Part shown: positions 45,043-53,596 of the stretch, piece after piece
Numbering within the stretch: position 1 is the stretch's first letter
Layout: each line of letters starts with the position of its first letter
NCBI RefSeq assembly: GCF_002210435.1
Contig: NZ_MZMV01000011.1
Span: forward strand, 1-64,000
DNA from: Micromonospora wenchangensis
GTDB lineage: Bacteria > Actinomycetota > Actinomycetes > Mycobacteriales > Micromonosporaceae
Direction of reading: 5' to 3'
Length of the DNA: 64,000 nt
The notes under the pieces: generated by a model
The model's database searches: none
What the model was told of the DNA's origin: nothing
The model's input: the letters and a program-made list of their open reading frames with translations, nothing else
Translations under genes and position numbers: made by a program

Positions 45043-46487
45043 TGCGCCCGCCGTCGACGTCCGAGCACCAACAGCACCACACCGCCGCCGATCAGCAACA
45101 ACGCGACCAGCACGTACCCGATGATCGCCGCACCGGTGGTGGGGAGGCCGGGCAGCGCGGGAGCCGCCGGGGTGGTGCTCGGCGCGGCGGTGCCGGTCGG
45201 TGACACGGTGGGGGAGGGCGTCGCCGGGCTGCCGGTGGCGCTCGGGCTCGGCCCGGCCGTGCCGGTCACCGTCGGTGTCGGTGCGACCGTCGGCGTGGGG
45301 GACACGGTCGGTGTGGGAGTCGCGGTACCGGTCGGCGTGGGCGTCGGCGACGTCGGCGGCAGGTCGAGACCGATGCGGCCCAGCGGCACCTGGGCGAGCC
45401 CGAGCAGGGCCTGCGCGGTGGCCCTGCGCCACTGGTCCCGGTCGGTGTCCGCGATCCCCGTCGAGACAGCGCCGGTGAACGATTCGGCGTGGTAGGCGAT
45501 CGCGCCCGCGTCCCCGGCGGCAGCACCACCGTTCGCCGCCGTGAGCTGCAACTGCGTCACAGCGTGGGCGGCCCGTGCAGCCTGGCTGTCCCGGCCGGCA
45601 GCGGCAAGCGCCTGCCCGGCCAGCCCGGTGCTGTTGGAGTTCGCGCCGGTGGTCGGGCCGGAACCGCCGAACGAACCGTCGGCATGCTGCTGACCCACCA
45701 ACCAGTCCGCGCCCCGGCGGGCGGCGTCGGAAGCGCCGGCGGCACCGGAGTCAGCGGCAGCCAGCAACGCCTGCACGGCCATCGCCGTGGAATCGACGTC
45801 GAGGGTCGCGCCCGGCTGCTCGTCACAGGACGGCGACGGGCCGTCCGCGGTGTCCGGGTAGAGCCGGAAGCCGCCGGCGGCGCACTGCTGCCGGACGAGG
45901 AAGTCGACGGTGTCCTGCGGCAGGTCACCGCTGCGGGCCAGACCCAGCACCGCGAAGGACTGGTCGAAGGTGTTGCTGGCGTCCGGTCCACTGTCCGCTG
46001 TGGTGCGACTGGTGATCCGTCCCCGCTGGTGACCGGCGTCCGCCCCGGCCAGCAGGGACAGCGTCACCGCCCGCAGGTCGTACCCGCCGAAGTCGGTGGG
46101 GTCGGCGCCGGCGGCGGACGCGACGTAGAGCAGCTTCGCGGTCGCCCCGCCGTCGGTGAAACCCTCGATGCCCCAGTCGTCGTAGCTGTTGTAGGACCGG
46201 ACGTGCGCCGCGACCTGCCCGGTCGCCGCCTGACGCGTCGGCGCGGACCCGCCGGTGGCGGACATCGCGATGATGCCGTCGATGGTCAGACCCCAGTCCT
46301 GACCACCGAACGGCCCAGGCAGCGTGCCGTCGGTGAACTCACCGGCCAACCACGAGGTGGCGTCACGCGCGGCGGCGGCATCAGCCGGGGCGGGTGCGGC
46401 CACCCCGGCCAGGGGCACCGCGGCCGTGACGACGGTCGTCGCCACGATCGCGCCGAGGCCGGTGGCGAGACGCCGGGACAAAAGCAT
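45039..46487 (-). CDS. wall-anchored alpha/alpha-toroid protein, transcobalamin alpha-domain-like
   Basis: A 482-residue secreted protein with prenyltransferase/squalene-cyclase-type repeats (AMAVQALLAAADSG, GADWLVGQQHADGSFGG, NSTGLAGQALAAAG). The signal peptide is followed by RDATSWLAGEF, the toroid to about residue 370, a Thr/Pro-rich wall-spanning region, and a sortase-type end: LPTTG, a membrane helix and RRRRAQ. It has no terpene cyclase DxDD. The alpha/alpha barrel is the fold of the alpha domain of intrinsic factor and transcobalamin. ATG at 46487 follows AAAGG. It heads the operon that includes the ECF transporter, behind its own riboswitch. Confidence 0.82.
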   Translation of the reverse strand: MLLSRRLATGLGAIVATTVVTAAVPLAGVAAPAPADAAAARDATSWLAGEFTDGTLPGPFGGQDWGLTIDGIIAMSATGGSAPTRQAATGQVAAHVRSYNSYDDWGIEGFTDGGATAKLLYVASAAGADPTDFGGYDLRAVTLSLLAGADAGHQRGRITSRTTADSGPDASNTFDQSFAVLGLARSGDLPQDTVDFLVRQQCAAGGFRLYPDTADGPSPSCDEQPGATLDVDSTAMAVQALLAAADSGAAGASDAARRGADWLVGQQHADGSFGGSGPTTGANSNSTGLAGQALAAAGRDSQAARAAHAVTQLQLTAANGGAAAGDAGAIAYHAESFTGAVSTGIADTDRDQWRRATAQALLGLAQVPLGRIGLDLPPTSPTPTPTGTATPTPTVSPTPTVAPTPTVTGTAGPSPSATGSPATPSPTVSPTGTAAPSTTPAAPALPGLPTTGAAIIGYVLVALLLIGGGVVLLVLGRRRRAQ

Positions 46488-46632
46488 GGGATTGCCTTTC
46501 GCAGAGCGGTCGGTGAGACCTCCGGAACACACCCCCGGGCACGTCACCCCGCTCCGCATGCTGCGGTGCGGGGTGAACGGACCGTCGACGGCAGCCCGGA
46601 CCTCACCCTGTAGACCTCGACAGTGGAAGCCG

Positions 46633-46738
46633 CTCGTCCCGGGCGGGGCATTCCGGCTCGCGAGAGGACCCCTCGCTCACGGTTGCGGGTCAGCGCCGGC
46701 TTCTACCGGCTTCCCCCCACACGGGACGTATGCAGTTG
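46633..46738 (-). promoter_or_regulatory. cobalamin riboswitch, compact type (upstream of anchored toroid and ECF operon)
   Basis: On the minus strand the element carries GGGGGAAGCCGGTAGAAGCCGG, with the diagnostic CGCTGACCCGCAACCG, then a short stem, then GAGCCGGAATGCCCCGCC. This is the short form common in actinobacteria, lacking the large peripheral arm of the others in this window. It ends about 145 bases before the toroid start at 46487. Confidence 0.85.
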
Positions 46739-46771
46739 TGTACCCGGCGCACCGGATGCCGACACGGTATC

Positions 46772-46797
46772 GCCCTGGCGTCGCAGGACGCCAGGGC
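46772..46797 (-). terminator. 11-bp hairpin terminator after free DUF4430 gene
   Basis: GCCCTGGCGTC (46772-46782) and GACGCCAGGGC (46787-46797) form a perfect stem with a GCAG loop. It lies about 48 bases after the DUF4430 stop and just ahead of the next riboswitch, separating the two transcripts. Confidence 0.75.
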
Positions 46798-46844
46798 GGC
46801 CGCCGACAGCCGACGCGCCGGTCACACCAGGGATGCCGTCAGGA

Positions 46845-47330
46845 TCAGGGAACAGCGATGCTCGGCGCTGCGCCCGCCCCGAACGACCAGCCCTCGACAC
46901 TGCCCGGAGCCGGGTTGTAGCTGCTCGCGCCCGACGAACTGTAGGACCACGACCCACCCGCCGGGGCATGCCAGTACGACCAGTAGGCGGTCGCCGGCGG
47001 CGTGTTGACACACGGCTCGGTCGCCGAGGTGGGCTTGCCGTTGATCCGGCAGACGAACGCCAGACCCCAGCGCGAGGTGCCGGTCACCGTGAAACCGGCC
47101 CCCTGCAGGGCGGCCACCCCGGTGGCCGGGTCGCCCAGGGCACACGCGACCTGCACGCCCCCGCCGAGCGCGGCGAAGTCGACCACGACGGTGACCCCTG
47201 TGGTGCCGGTGCAGGCGGCGGCGTGCGCCGCCTGCGGCGCGGGCTCCACGGCGGTCAGGGCGACGGCGGCGACGGCAGCGGCCACCAGCCTGGCCAGCCG
47301 CACGCGGACGATGGATTGGAGACGGAACAC
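46845..47330 (-). CDS. secreted free DUF4430 protein, transcobalamin beta-domain-like
   Basis: A 161-residue protein with a signal peptide and one DUF4430 domain and nothing else. The domain follows the same pattern as the anchored copy: TGVTVVVDFAALGGGVQVAC, GFTVTGTSRWGLAFVCRINGK, TPPATAYWSYWHAPAGGSW and GSVEGWSF. It lacks the linker and membrane helix, so it should be released. GTG at 47330 follows GGGAGGAC. The upstream toroid gene ends 32 bases away, so they form a two-gene operon. Cysteines at matching positions suggest two disulfides. Confidence 0.85.
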   Translation of the reverse strand: MFRLQSIVRVRLARLVAAAVAAVALTAVEPAPQAAHAAACTGTTGVTVVVDFAALGGGVQVACALGDPATGVAALQGAGFTVTGTSRWGLAFVCRINGKPTSATEPCVNTPPATAYWSYWHAPAGGSWSYSSSGASSYNPAPGSVEGWSFGAGAAPSIAVP

Positions 47331-47362
47331 GTGTCCTCCCGGGTTCAGGTCGGCGCGACAGG

Positions 47363-48406
47363 TCATGGACAGGTGAGGACCGGTGCGCCGGAACCGGCGG
47401 CCGCAGCGGAGAGCGTGGCGTAGCCGTCGCCGGTCAGGCCCAGGACGGCCTGGCCGGTGGCGCGGGTGGCGGTGGCCGGGTCGAAGGTGCCGCCGTCGAA
47501 GTCGACCGCGCCCCGGTCGGCCGGCGCTGCGCCGCAACCCACCTGCAGGCCGACCAGGTACGCCCGTGCCCGCAACCAGGCCAACGGCCGGTGGCCGGCG
47601 CGCAGCGCCTGCGCGGCGAGCCCGGTGCTGTTGGCGTTCGGGACACCCGACGAGTCGGCGAAGCTGCCGTTGGCGCCCTGCACCGACACCAGCCAGCGCA
47701 GCCCGGCGGCAGCGTCGGCTGGGCGGCCCGCCGCCTGGAGCGCCTGCACCGCCAGTGCGGTGGCGTCCACATCGGAGGTACACACCGGCTGAGCGGGCAG
47801 CAGCGGGTATCCGCCGTCCGGGCAGCGGGTCCCGGCCAGCCAGATGGCGGCGGTCGCGGGCACACCGTGCGCCGTGCGGTCCAGGGCGAGGATCGCAAAG
47901 GACTGGCTGAACGCATTGCTGTAGTTGCCGTACGCGGACCGGTCGGTAAACCGGCCGCTGGGCGATTCCAGGCCCCGCAACCGGGCGATCAGATCGACAC
48001 CGCCGACGTCGGTCGGGTCGCCCCCGCGAACCTGCACGGCGAGGGCGAGCTTCGCGGTCGCGCCGGCGTACGCCTCGGTGCCGCCGTCACCGACGTAACC
48101 GTCGCGGATGTCCGGTCGGGTGACCCAGTCCAGTGCCTGCGCGCCGAAGTCGTCGGCGACACCGGCGGCGGCGAAGGCGAACACCGCGTCGAGGGTCAAC
48201 CCCTGGTCGGGGTAGGCGACGCCGTCGAAGACCACCTCGAATCGTTCACCGTCGACGAGTTGCCGCGCGAGCCAGCCGGCGGCGGCCCCGGCCCGGTCGA
48301 CGCCGGGGTGCGCGGGTGCGGCGGTCGCAGGTGTGGCGAGGGTGAGAGCGGCGAGTACGCCGCAGAACAGGGCGAGCAGGCGGTGCCGGCTCAGGCGGAC
48401 GACCAT
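47363..48406 (-). CDS. secreted free alpha/alpha-toroid protein, transcobalamin alpha-domain-like
   Basis: A 347-residue secreted protein with prenyltransferase-type repeats parallel to the anchored copy (ALAVQALQAAGRPADAAAGL, LVSVQGANGSFADSSG, NSTGLAAQALRAGH). A signal peptide ends near ATAAPAHPG, and the chain stops after the toroid (GAPVLTCP), with no wall-spanning region or LPxTG. ATG at 48406 is preceded by GGAAAGG. Paired with the free DUF4430 gene downstream and controlled by a riboswitch just upstream. I read it as a soluble corrinoid-binding partner; there is no direct binding evidence. Confidence 0.82.
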   Translation of the reverse strand: MVVRLSRHRLLALFCGVLAALTLATPATAAPAHPGVDRAGAAAGWLARQLVDGERFEVVFDGVAYPDQGLTLDAVFAFAAAGVADDFGAQALDWVTRPDIRDGYVGDGGTEAYAGATAKLALAVQVRGGDPTDVGGVDLIARLRGLESPSGRFTDRSAYGNYSNAFSQSFAILALDRTAHGVPATAAIWLAGTRCPDGGYPLLPAQPVCTSDVDATALAVQALQAAGRPADAAAGLRWLVSVQGANGSFADSSGVPNANSTGLAAQALRAGHRPLAWLRARAYLVGLQVGCGAAPADRGAVDFDGGTFDPATATRATGQAVLGLTGDGYATLSAAAAGSGAPVLTCP

Positions 48407-48517
48407 CGGAAGCGCCTTTCCGGCCCGGCGGTCGTCAGAACCCGGACGATCGCCACCGGCAGGCAGGATCGACCGGCCTCCGACCCGTGGGCCACGACGG
48501 GTGGGGAACGGAAAATC

Positions 48518-48632
48518 ACGCGTGCGGCGGGTATTCGGGCTCGCCGTCAGGGGTGTCTGCCACCTCGACGACCTACCGTTGCGGGCCAGCGCCGGACTTC
48601 GACCGGACTTCCCCCACGCACACACGTTGATG
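48518..48632 (-). promoter_or_regulatory. cobalamin riboswitch, compact type (upstream of free toroid)
   Basis: On the minus strand it shows GGGGGAAGTCCGGTCGAAGT, then CGGCGCTGGCCCGCAACGG, a short variable stem and GAGCCCGAATACCCGCC, the 3' box. Same compact form as the element at 46.7 kb. It ends about 110 bases before the toroid start at 48406. Confidence 0.85.
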
Positions 48633-48861
48633 GAGTTGTCGCGACAGTCTGATCTCCACGACAGTGGATGTCAATGCGCCATCGTACGAACACGGTTGGT
48701 GAGAACCGGCATGATCGCCGTCCTCTCCGGACGAAGCCGGCCGTACCCTTGCCACCTGACACGAACGCGGTCAGCAACGGCACATTGACTCACCGTCGCC
48801 CCCGGTGCGCAACGCTGCGGCCCGAAGCACCGCCGCATCGGGACCCGACGCGATATCGTGA

Positions 48862-49050
48862 CACCGCAGTCGGTCCGCCACGCCACCACGTGGCGGCGCA
48901 AGAGGGAACCCGGTGCGAGACCGGGACTGCCCCGCAGCGGTGAGTGGGAACGACCGCCGTCATCAGCACTGGGCCCACACGGCCTGGGAAGCGACGGCCG
49001 GTAGGCCTGAGCACGACGCCCACGAGTCCGAAGACCTGCCCGCTGCCCAC
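48862..49050 (+). promoter_or_regulatory. cobalamin riboswitch (upstream of micro-ORF operon)
   Basis: Plus-strand class I element: GGCGCAAGAGGGAACCCGG, then ACTGCCCCGCAGCGGTGAG, GGGAACGACCGCCGTC, GGGAAGCGACGGCCGGTAGG and CCCACGAGTCCGAAGACCTG. Its core is nearly identical to the riboswitches at 40.1, 52.1 and 52.6 kb. It ends about 130 bases before the first micro-ORF. Confidence 0.9.
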
Positions 49051-49147
49051 GTGCACCCGCACGCGGAGAGCTCGGCGACCTTCGAGGGCGGGTCGACCAT
49101 CGCCGACAGCACGACATCCGGTGCTGCCTGCGACCGCACCGCTCTCA

Positions 49148-49167
49148 GCCGAGTTCGACGACTCGGC
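49148..49167 (+). promoter_or_regulatory. hairpin ahead of ribosome site (possible expression platform)
   Basis: GCCGAGT (49148-49154) pairs with ACTCGGC (49161-49167), two bases before the AAGGAG of the first micro-ORF. It is a candidate switch helix for the riboswitch upstream. Confidence 0.4.
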
Positions 49168-49181
49168 ACAAGGAGACCCCG

Positions 49182-49277
49182 ATGCAAGCGCCACCAGCAC
49201 AACGACCCCGTCGGTCAACGTCCGATGCCGTGACCCCCGGCACCGCCGGCATGCTCGCCGAACGGAACGGCCAGTGA
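49182..49277 (+). CDS. 31-residue micro-protein under cobalamin riboswitch
   Basis: A short open frame MQAPPAQRPRRSTSDAV.. of 31 residues, ending NGQ. The ATG at 49182 follows a textbook AAGGAG with six-base spacing. Its stop overlaps the GTG start of the next gene as GTGA, which is strong evidence of translation as a coupled pair. It has no recognisable domain; it is Arg/Pro-rich at the N-terminus. It might be a leader peptide for the next gene or a small effector. Nothing in the sequence tells which. Confidence 0.5.
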   Translation: MQAPPAQRPRRSTSDAVTPGTAGMLAERNGQ

Positions 49278-49576
49278 GTAGGCCCGCCGCACCACGTCAC
49301 ATCAGAATCGATGACGAAGATGTCGTCGTCCTCCCGGCAGCGGACTACGAACGTCTCGCCTCCGCGCGACGGCAACTCGGCGCACGCGAAGCGCGAAACC
49401 GCAGCCTGACCGACCAGGTGAACACCCTGAGCACACTGCTGGCCGACATCCGGCGCATCGTCGACTCGACGCCGCAGTGCTGTGCGACCCACCGCGACGC
49501 CGACAGCCGGATCCGTGACCTGCTAGATGCCCAGCGGATCCCGCGACCGCCGGGCTCGCCCACACCGACGCCATGA
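49274..49576 (+). CDS. 100-residue hypothetical protein under cobalamin riboswitch
   Basis: A 100-residue protein beginning VSRPAAPRHIRIDDEDVVVL. The N-terminal segment through PAADYERLASARRQLG resembles the start of Phd/YefM-like antitoxins (a V-V-V-L-x-x-x-D-Y-E-R-L pattern), and the middle is a likely coiled coil (REARNRSLTDQVNTLSTLLADI). Two adjacent cysteines occur in STPQCCATH. GTG overlaps the previous stop, and the end overlaps the next ATG (ATGA). I do not recognise a family with confidence. Confidence 0.55.
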   Translation: MSRPAAPRHIRIDDEDVVVLPAADYERLASARRQLGAREARNRSLTDQVNTLSTLLADIRRIVDSTPQCCATHRDADSRIRDLLDAQRIPRPPGSPTPTP

Positions 49577-49815
49577 ACCACTGCGACACCCACCCGGACG
49601 CCGCGCGGCACGCGACGGCATCATCCTGGGCCGCCCGATCCCGCCGGAGATGGGGTTCGCGCGAACGACTCATCCGCTCCGGGCGGACCCCAGGGGAGTC
49701 CGCCCGGGCCGGCCCAGTCAGCTCGCGCGGACCTCGGCGGCAGCCGCGACGAGGTGTCGGAGGGACGCCTCGACCTCGGCATAGGTGCGGGTCTTCAGAC
49801 CACAGTCCGGGTTGA
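49573..49815 (+). CDS. possible 80-residue Arg-rich protein overlapping metE 3' end
   Basis: An open frame of 80 residues starting [17 protein letters not shown], with an ATGA overlap with the preceding gene. The last third lies antisense to the 3' end of metE and is Arg/Pro/Gly-rich, which is what antisense high-GC DNA gives by chance. The start and coupling look real, the end less so. Function unknown. Confidence 0.3.
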   Translation: MNHCDTHPDAARHATASSWAARSRRRWGSRERLIRSGRTPGESARAGPVSSRGPRRQPRRGVGGTPRPRHRCGSSDHSPG

Positions 49816-51955
49816 CCCACAGCCGTCGGGCGGGCACGGCCGCGACGGCCCGACGGAGCGCGTCGACCACCTCATGGTGCGGTGGGACGCGGGGCGAGTG
49901 GATGTCCCACACCCCGGGGCCGACCCCCCGGCGATAGCCGATCGCGGCAAGGTCGTCGAGGATCTCCATCTTCGAACGCGACGCCTCGATGCTGGTGACG
50001 TCCGCGTCGAGCGCGTCGATGGCGGTGATCACCTCACCGAACTCGCTGTAGCACAGGTGGGTGTGGATCTGGGTGTCGTCGGCGACGCCGCCGGTGGCCA
50101 GCCGGAACGCGCCGACCGCCCAGTCCAGGTACACCTTCTGGTCGGCCCGACGCAGCGGCAGGGTCTCCCGCAGGGCAGGCTCGTCGACCTGGATGATCCG
50201 GATACCGGCGGCCTCCAGGTCGCGGCACTCGTCGCGCAGCGCGAGCGCCACCTGGTCGGCGGTGTCGGCCAACGGCTGGTCGGTCCGGACGAACGACCAG
50301 GCCAGGATGGTGACCGGCCCGGTGAGCATGCCCTTGACCGGACGGTCGGTCAGCGACTGGGCATAGGTGGACCACGCGACGGTCATCGGTGCCCGCCGGG
50401 CCACGTCGCCGTGGATGATCGGCGGACGGACACACCGGGACCCGTAGGACTGCACCCAACCGTGGGTGGTGGCGGCGAAACCGTCGAGTTGTTCGCCGAA
50501 GTACTGGACCATGTCGTTGCGTTCCGGCTCACCGTGCACCAGCACATCCAGGCCCAGCCGCTCCTGCAACCGGATGACCTGCTCCACCTCGACGCGCATC
50601 CGCTGCGTGTAGCCGGCGTCGTCGAGGGTGCCGGCGCGGTGCGCGGCACGGGCCCGGCGCAGCTCGGCGGTCTGCGGGAACGAACCGATCGTGGTGGTCG
50701 GCAGGTCCGGCAGCCCCAGCCGTTCCTGCTGGCGGGCGGCCCGCTCGGCGTAGTCGCCACGGTGCCGGTCGCTGGGGCGCAGCGCCGCCAACCGGCCACG
50801 CACGTCGTCGTGCCGCCACGCCGGCGGGGCGGGTGGCAACGGGGCCGGCAGGCTGGTGGTGCCGTCGCGCAGCGCACGCCCGAGCAGGACCACCTCGTCG
50901 ACCTTCTGCCGGGCGAACGAGAGCCGCGCGGACAACTCCGGGTCGAGGGAGGTCTCGGCGGACAGGTCGACCGGCACGTGCAGCAGCGAACAGGACGTGG
51001 ACACCGCCACGTGGTCGGCCAGTCCGGCGACCGTGGCACCGGCGGCGACGGCCGCCCGCAGATCCGTGCGCCAGATGTTGCGTCCGTCGACCAGGCCGGC
51101 GACGACGGTCTTGCCGCGCAGGGGACCGGCGGCGGCGAGCCGGCGCAGGTTGCCCGCACCGGCGACCAGGTCCAGGCCGATCGCCTCGACCGGGGTGTCC
51201 AGCAGCGCCGGCAGCGCGTCGCCGAGGTCACCGAAGTAGGTGGCGACGAAGATCCGGGGACGGTGGGGCAGCTCCCCGAGACGTTGGTAGGCGTGCCGCA
51301 GGCCGTCGATCTCGGCCGTGGTGCGGTCCGCGACGTAGGCGGGTTCGTCCAGTTGGACCCAGGCCACACCCGCGTCGGCCAGGGCGGTGAGGATCCGGGC
51401 GTACGTGTCGACCAGGTCGTCGAGCCGGGCGAACGGATCCTCGCCCTTGGCCAGCAGCAGGAAGGTGGCCGGCCCGACCAGCACCGGTCGGGTGGTGATG
51501 CCCAGGTCACGTGCCTGCGCGTACTCGCTCAGCGCCTTCGCCGGGTCGGCCGCGAACACGGTGTCGGGGTCGATCTCCGGCACCAGGTAGTGGTAGTTGG
51601 TGTCGAACCACTTGGTGAGTTCCAACGCTGGTGCGGCATCGACGCCACGGGCCATGGCGAAGTAGGTGTCGAGTTGCCCGAGGCCGAGGCGGGCGAAGCG
51701 GCGGGGGACCGCACCGACCGTGACGGCGGTGTCGAGCATGTGGTCGTAGTAGGAGAACGTGTTGGACGGGATCGCGTCGAGGCGGGCGTCGCGCAGCGTC
51801 CGCCACACCTCGGCCCGCAGCCCGGCCGCGACGTCCTCCAGGCCGGTGGCGTCCAGCGTGCCGGCCCAGTACGCCTCGACGGCCTTCTTCCACTCGCGGT
51901 GGGCGCCGATACGGGGATAGCCGAGCACGGTGCTCTGCCCGAATGAGGTGGTCAC
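49718..51955 (-). CDS. metE: cobalamin-independent methionine synthase
   Basis: A 745-residue MetE. The N-terminal domain begins with [21 protein letters not shown]. The C-terminal catalytic domain shows the zinc ligands in [11 protein letters not shown] and [11 protein letters not shown], with the folate/substrate region [21 protein letters not shown]. The GTG at 51955 follows GGAAGG. It transfers a methyl group from polyglutamyl-methyl-tetrahydrofolate to homocysteine without B12. A cobalamin riboswitch upstream should shut it off when B12 is available and MetH can work. Confidence 0.96.
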   Translation of the reverse strand: MTTSFGQSTVLGYPRIGAHREWKKAVEAYWAGTLDATGLEDVAAGLRAEVWRTLRDARLDAIPSNTFSYYDHMLDTAVTVGAVPRRFARLGLGQLDTYFAMARGVDAAPALELTKWFDTNYHYLVPEIDPDTVFAADPAKALSEYAQARDLGITTRPVLVGPATFLLLAKGEDPFARLDDLVDTYARILTALADAGVAWVQLDEPAYVADRTTAEIDGLRHAYQRLGELPHRPRIFVATYFGDLGDALPALLDTPVEAIGLDLVAGAGNLRRLAAAGPLRGKTVVAGLVDGRNIWRTDLRAAVAAGATVAGLADHVAVSTSCSLLHVPVDLSAETSLDPELSARLSFARQKVDEVVLLGRALRDGTTSLPAPLPPAPPAWRHDDVRGRLAALRPSDRHRGDYAERAARQQERLGLPDLPTTTIGSFPQTAELRRARAAHRAGTLDDAGYTQRMRVEVEQVIRLQERLGLDVLVHGEPERNDMVQYFGEQLDGFAATTHGWVQSYGSRCVRPPIIHGDVARRAPMTVAWSTYAQSLTDRPVKGMLTGPVTILAWSFVRTDQPLADTADQVALALRDECRDLEAAGIRIIQVDEPALRETLPLRRADQKVYLDWAVGAFRLATGGVADDTQIHTHLCYSEFGEVITAIDALDADVTSIEASRSKMEILDDLAAIGYRRGVGPGVWDIHSPRVPPHHEVVDALRRAVAAVPARRLWVNPDCGLKTRTYAEVEASLRHLVAAAAEVRAS

Positions 51956-52075
51956 AGGTGGTCCTTCCCTCGCGGTGTCCGGCGACCACCCGAGAGGAAG
52001 ACGGATACGCCACGGCGTAACCGGCATTCCGCCCTGGCCCTCCCGAGAGGCCGCCGACGGCGCGCACCGGCGGTA

Positions 52076-52275
52076 CGCGCAGCGCTGGCAGGTCTTCGGA
52101 CTCGTGGGCATGACACAGGGTCGCCTACTGGCCGTCGCTTCCCAGACCATGCGGTCCAGTGCTTCGTTGACGGCGGTCGTTCCCACTCACCGCTGCGGGG
52201 CAGTCCCGGTCTCACACCGGGTTCCCTCTTACGACGCCCCACCCGCGTACGGGAGAGGCGAACCAGCACCGCCCG
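52076..52275 (-). promoter_or_regulatory. cobalamin riboswitch (upstream of metE)
   Basis: Minus-strand class I element with GTGCTGGTTCG pairing to CCAGCGC as P1, GTCGTAAGAGGGAACCCGG, GACTGCCCCGCAGCGGTGAG and CCCACGAGTCCGAAGACCTG. It ends about 120 bases before the metE start, the standard arrangement for B12 repression of metE. Confidence 0.93.
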
Positions 52276-52514
52276 CGATCCTACGCCCCACCGCCGCCCG
52301 CCGCGGCCGGCGTCCGAGGCGCGGGACACGATTCGCGCCTCTCGGCCATGGGCGGCAAGCCGCTCGACCGTCTGCACGGCCGGGGGCTCCCCGCTTCGCG
52401 GACCCGAGCCGGGCAGCAGCGCGATGGTCGCCGAGCCACCAGCGCTTTCACCACCGGAGCGTGCACTGCATCTGGCTACCATCGCTCTCCCCGGCCGGTG
52501 CCCTAGAATAGGCG

Positions 52515-52718
52515 TCGGTGCTGGTTCGCGCGGACCGTGACGGTCCGGGCGTCGTAAGAGGGAACCCGGTGGGAGACCGGGACTGCCCCGCAGCGGTGAG
52601 TGGGAACGACCGCCGTCACATGCACTGGATGCCCCTGGTGTCCGGGAAGCGACGGCCAGTAGGAGATCGGCCTGTCCGGTCGTGCCCACGAGTCCGAAGA
52701 CCTGCCCGCGCCGCGTGC
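52515..52718 (+). promoter_or_regulatory. cobalamin riboswitch (upstream of divergent methyltransferase-like gene)
   Basis: Plus-strand class I element: GGTGCTGGTTCG, GTCGTAAGAGGGAACCCGG, GACTGCCCCGCAGCGGTGAG, GGGAAGCGACGGCCAGTAGG and CCCACGAGTCCGAAGACCTG. It is divergent from the metE riboswitch 240 bases away and almost identical in core. It ends about 135 bases before the gene at 52853. Confidence 0.92.
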
Positions 52719-52852
52719 GTGACCACGCACGCCGCCGACGGCCTCGCGGGAGGGCCTGGGCGCGGCTGGCGACGGATCGCCCAGCCCTGCCGTCACCTTC
52801 CCCGATCCAGCGGCTGGCCACGCCGGACCTCAAGGGAAGGATCCCCAGGCAG

Positions 52853-53596
52853 ATGACGTCCTCGCCCACCCCCGGTTACGGATTTGCCGCCGCCTGGCAC
52901 GCCACGACAGGCAGCGAAGGGGACGAATCCCTTCTACTCGGCCCGGACGTGTCGCGGACGCTGACGTCCTACATTTGTCCGGGAGAGACCGTGCTCGACA
53001 TCGCCGCGGATGAGTTCGCGATGGTGGCCGCCCAGGCCGGCGCGCACGTCACAGTGGTCGATGGATCGTCACAGCGCCTCGCTCAGGTGGCGTCCGACGC
53101 CCAGCGGCACGGCGTCACCGTCGACACCGTGCACGCGCTCTGGCCGCACGCGGCGGTCGCGCACCACGACGTGGTGGTCGGTGCCGGCGCGCTACGCCGG
53201 CACCGCGACTTGCCGGCGGCACTGCGCGCCATGGTGCTGCACGCCGACCGGCTACTGCTCTGCGTCGACGAGGCCGGCACGCCCGCACCGCACGAACAGG
53301 TCCTCGCGGCGTTGCTCGGAGCACCGGTGATCCGGCAGGCGCCCCGACATCTGCTCATCGCCGGGACGCTGGCCGAAATGGGTCTGGCCGCCGACGTGCG
53401 GATGGTGACCACCGTGCGGGCCGTCACCGTGGCCGACGAGACCGAACTGGTCCAGCGCCTGGCCGGGCGGTCGCTGCCCGGGCCGCTGGCCCGCCGGCTG
53501 CTGGACCTGCTCGCGTCGACGCTCAGCCGGACGCCGGCAGGGAACTGGCAGTATCGCTACCCGGCGGAGACCGGTCTGGTGGTGTGTCCGGTGTGA
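52853..53596 (+). CDS. degenerate-motif SAM methyltransferase-like protein, riboswitch-controlled
   Basis: A 247-residue protein with a class I methyltransferase outline. After ETVLDIAADEFAMVAAQAG, where motif I should have GxGxG, comes VTVVDGSSQRL (the acidic motif II) and HHDVVVGAGALRRHRDL. The glycine-rich loop is replaced by DIAADEF, so SAM binding is uncertain. ATG at 52853 follows GGGAAGG and lies behind a cobalamin riboswitch. It converges on meaB with a 74-base 3' overlap. It might be a B12-related binding protein or a methyltransferase with altered cofactor use. Confidence 0.7.
   Translation: MTSSPTPGYGFAAAWHATTGSEGDESLLLGPDVSRTLTSYICPGETVLDIAADEFAMVAAQAGAHVTVVDGSSQRLAQVASDAQRHGVTVDTVHALWPHAAVAHHDVVVGAGALRRHRDLPAALRAMVLHADRLLLCVDEAGTPAPHEQVLAALLGAPVIRQAPRHLLIAGTLAEMGLAADVRMVTTVRAVTVADETELVQRLAGRSLPGPLARRLLDLLASTLSRTPAGNWQYRYPAETGLVVCPV

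Noticed and set aside
45039-48406. Reading the toroid proteins as terpene cyclases or protein prenyltransferases
   Set aside because: Both have signal peptides, one has a sortase tail, and no DxDD or DxxDD motif is visible. Cobalamin riboswitches and DUF4430 partners point elsewhere.
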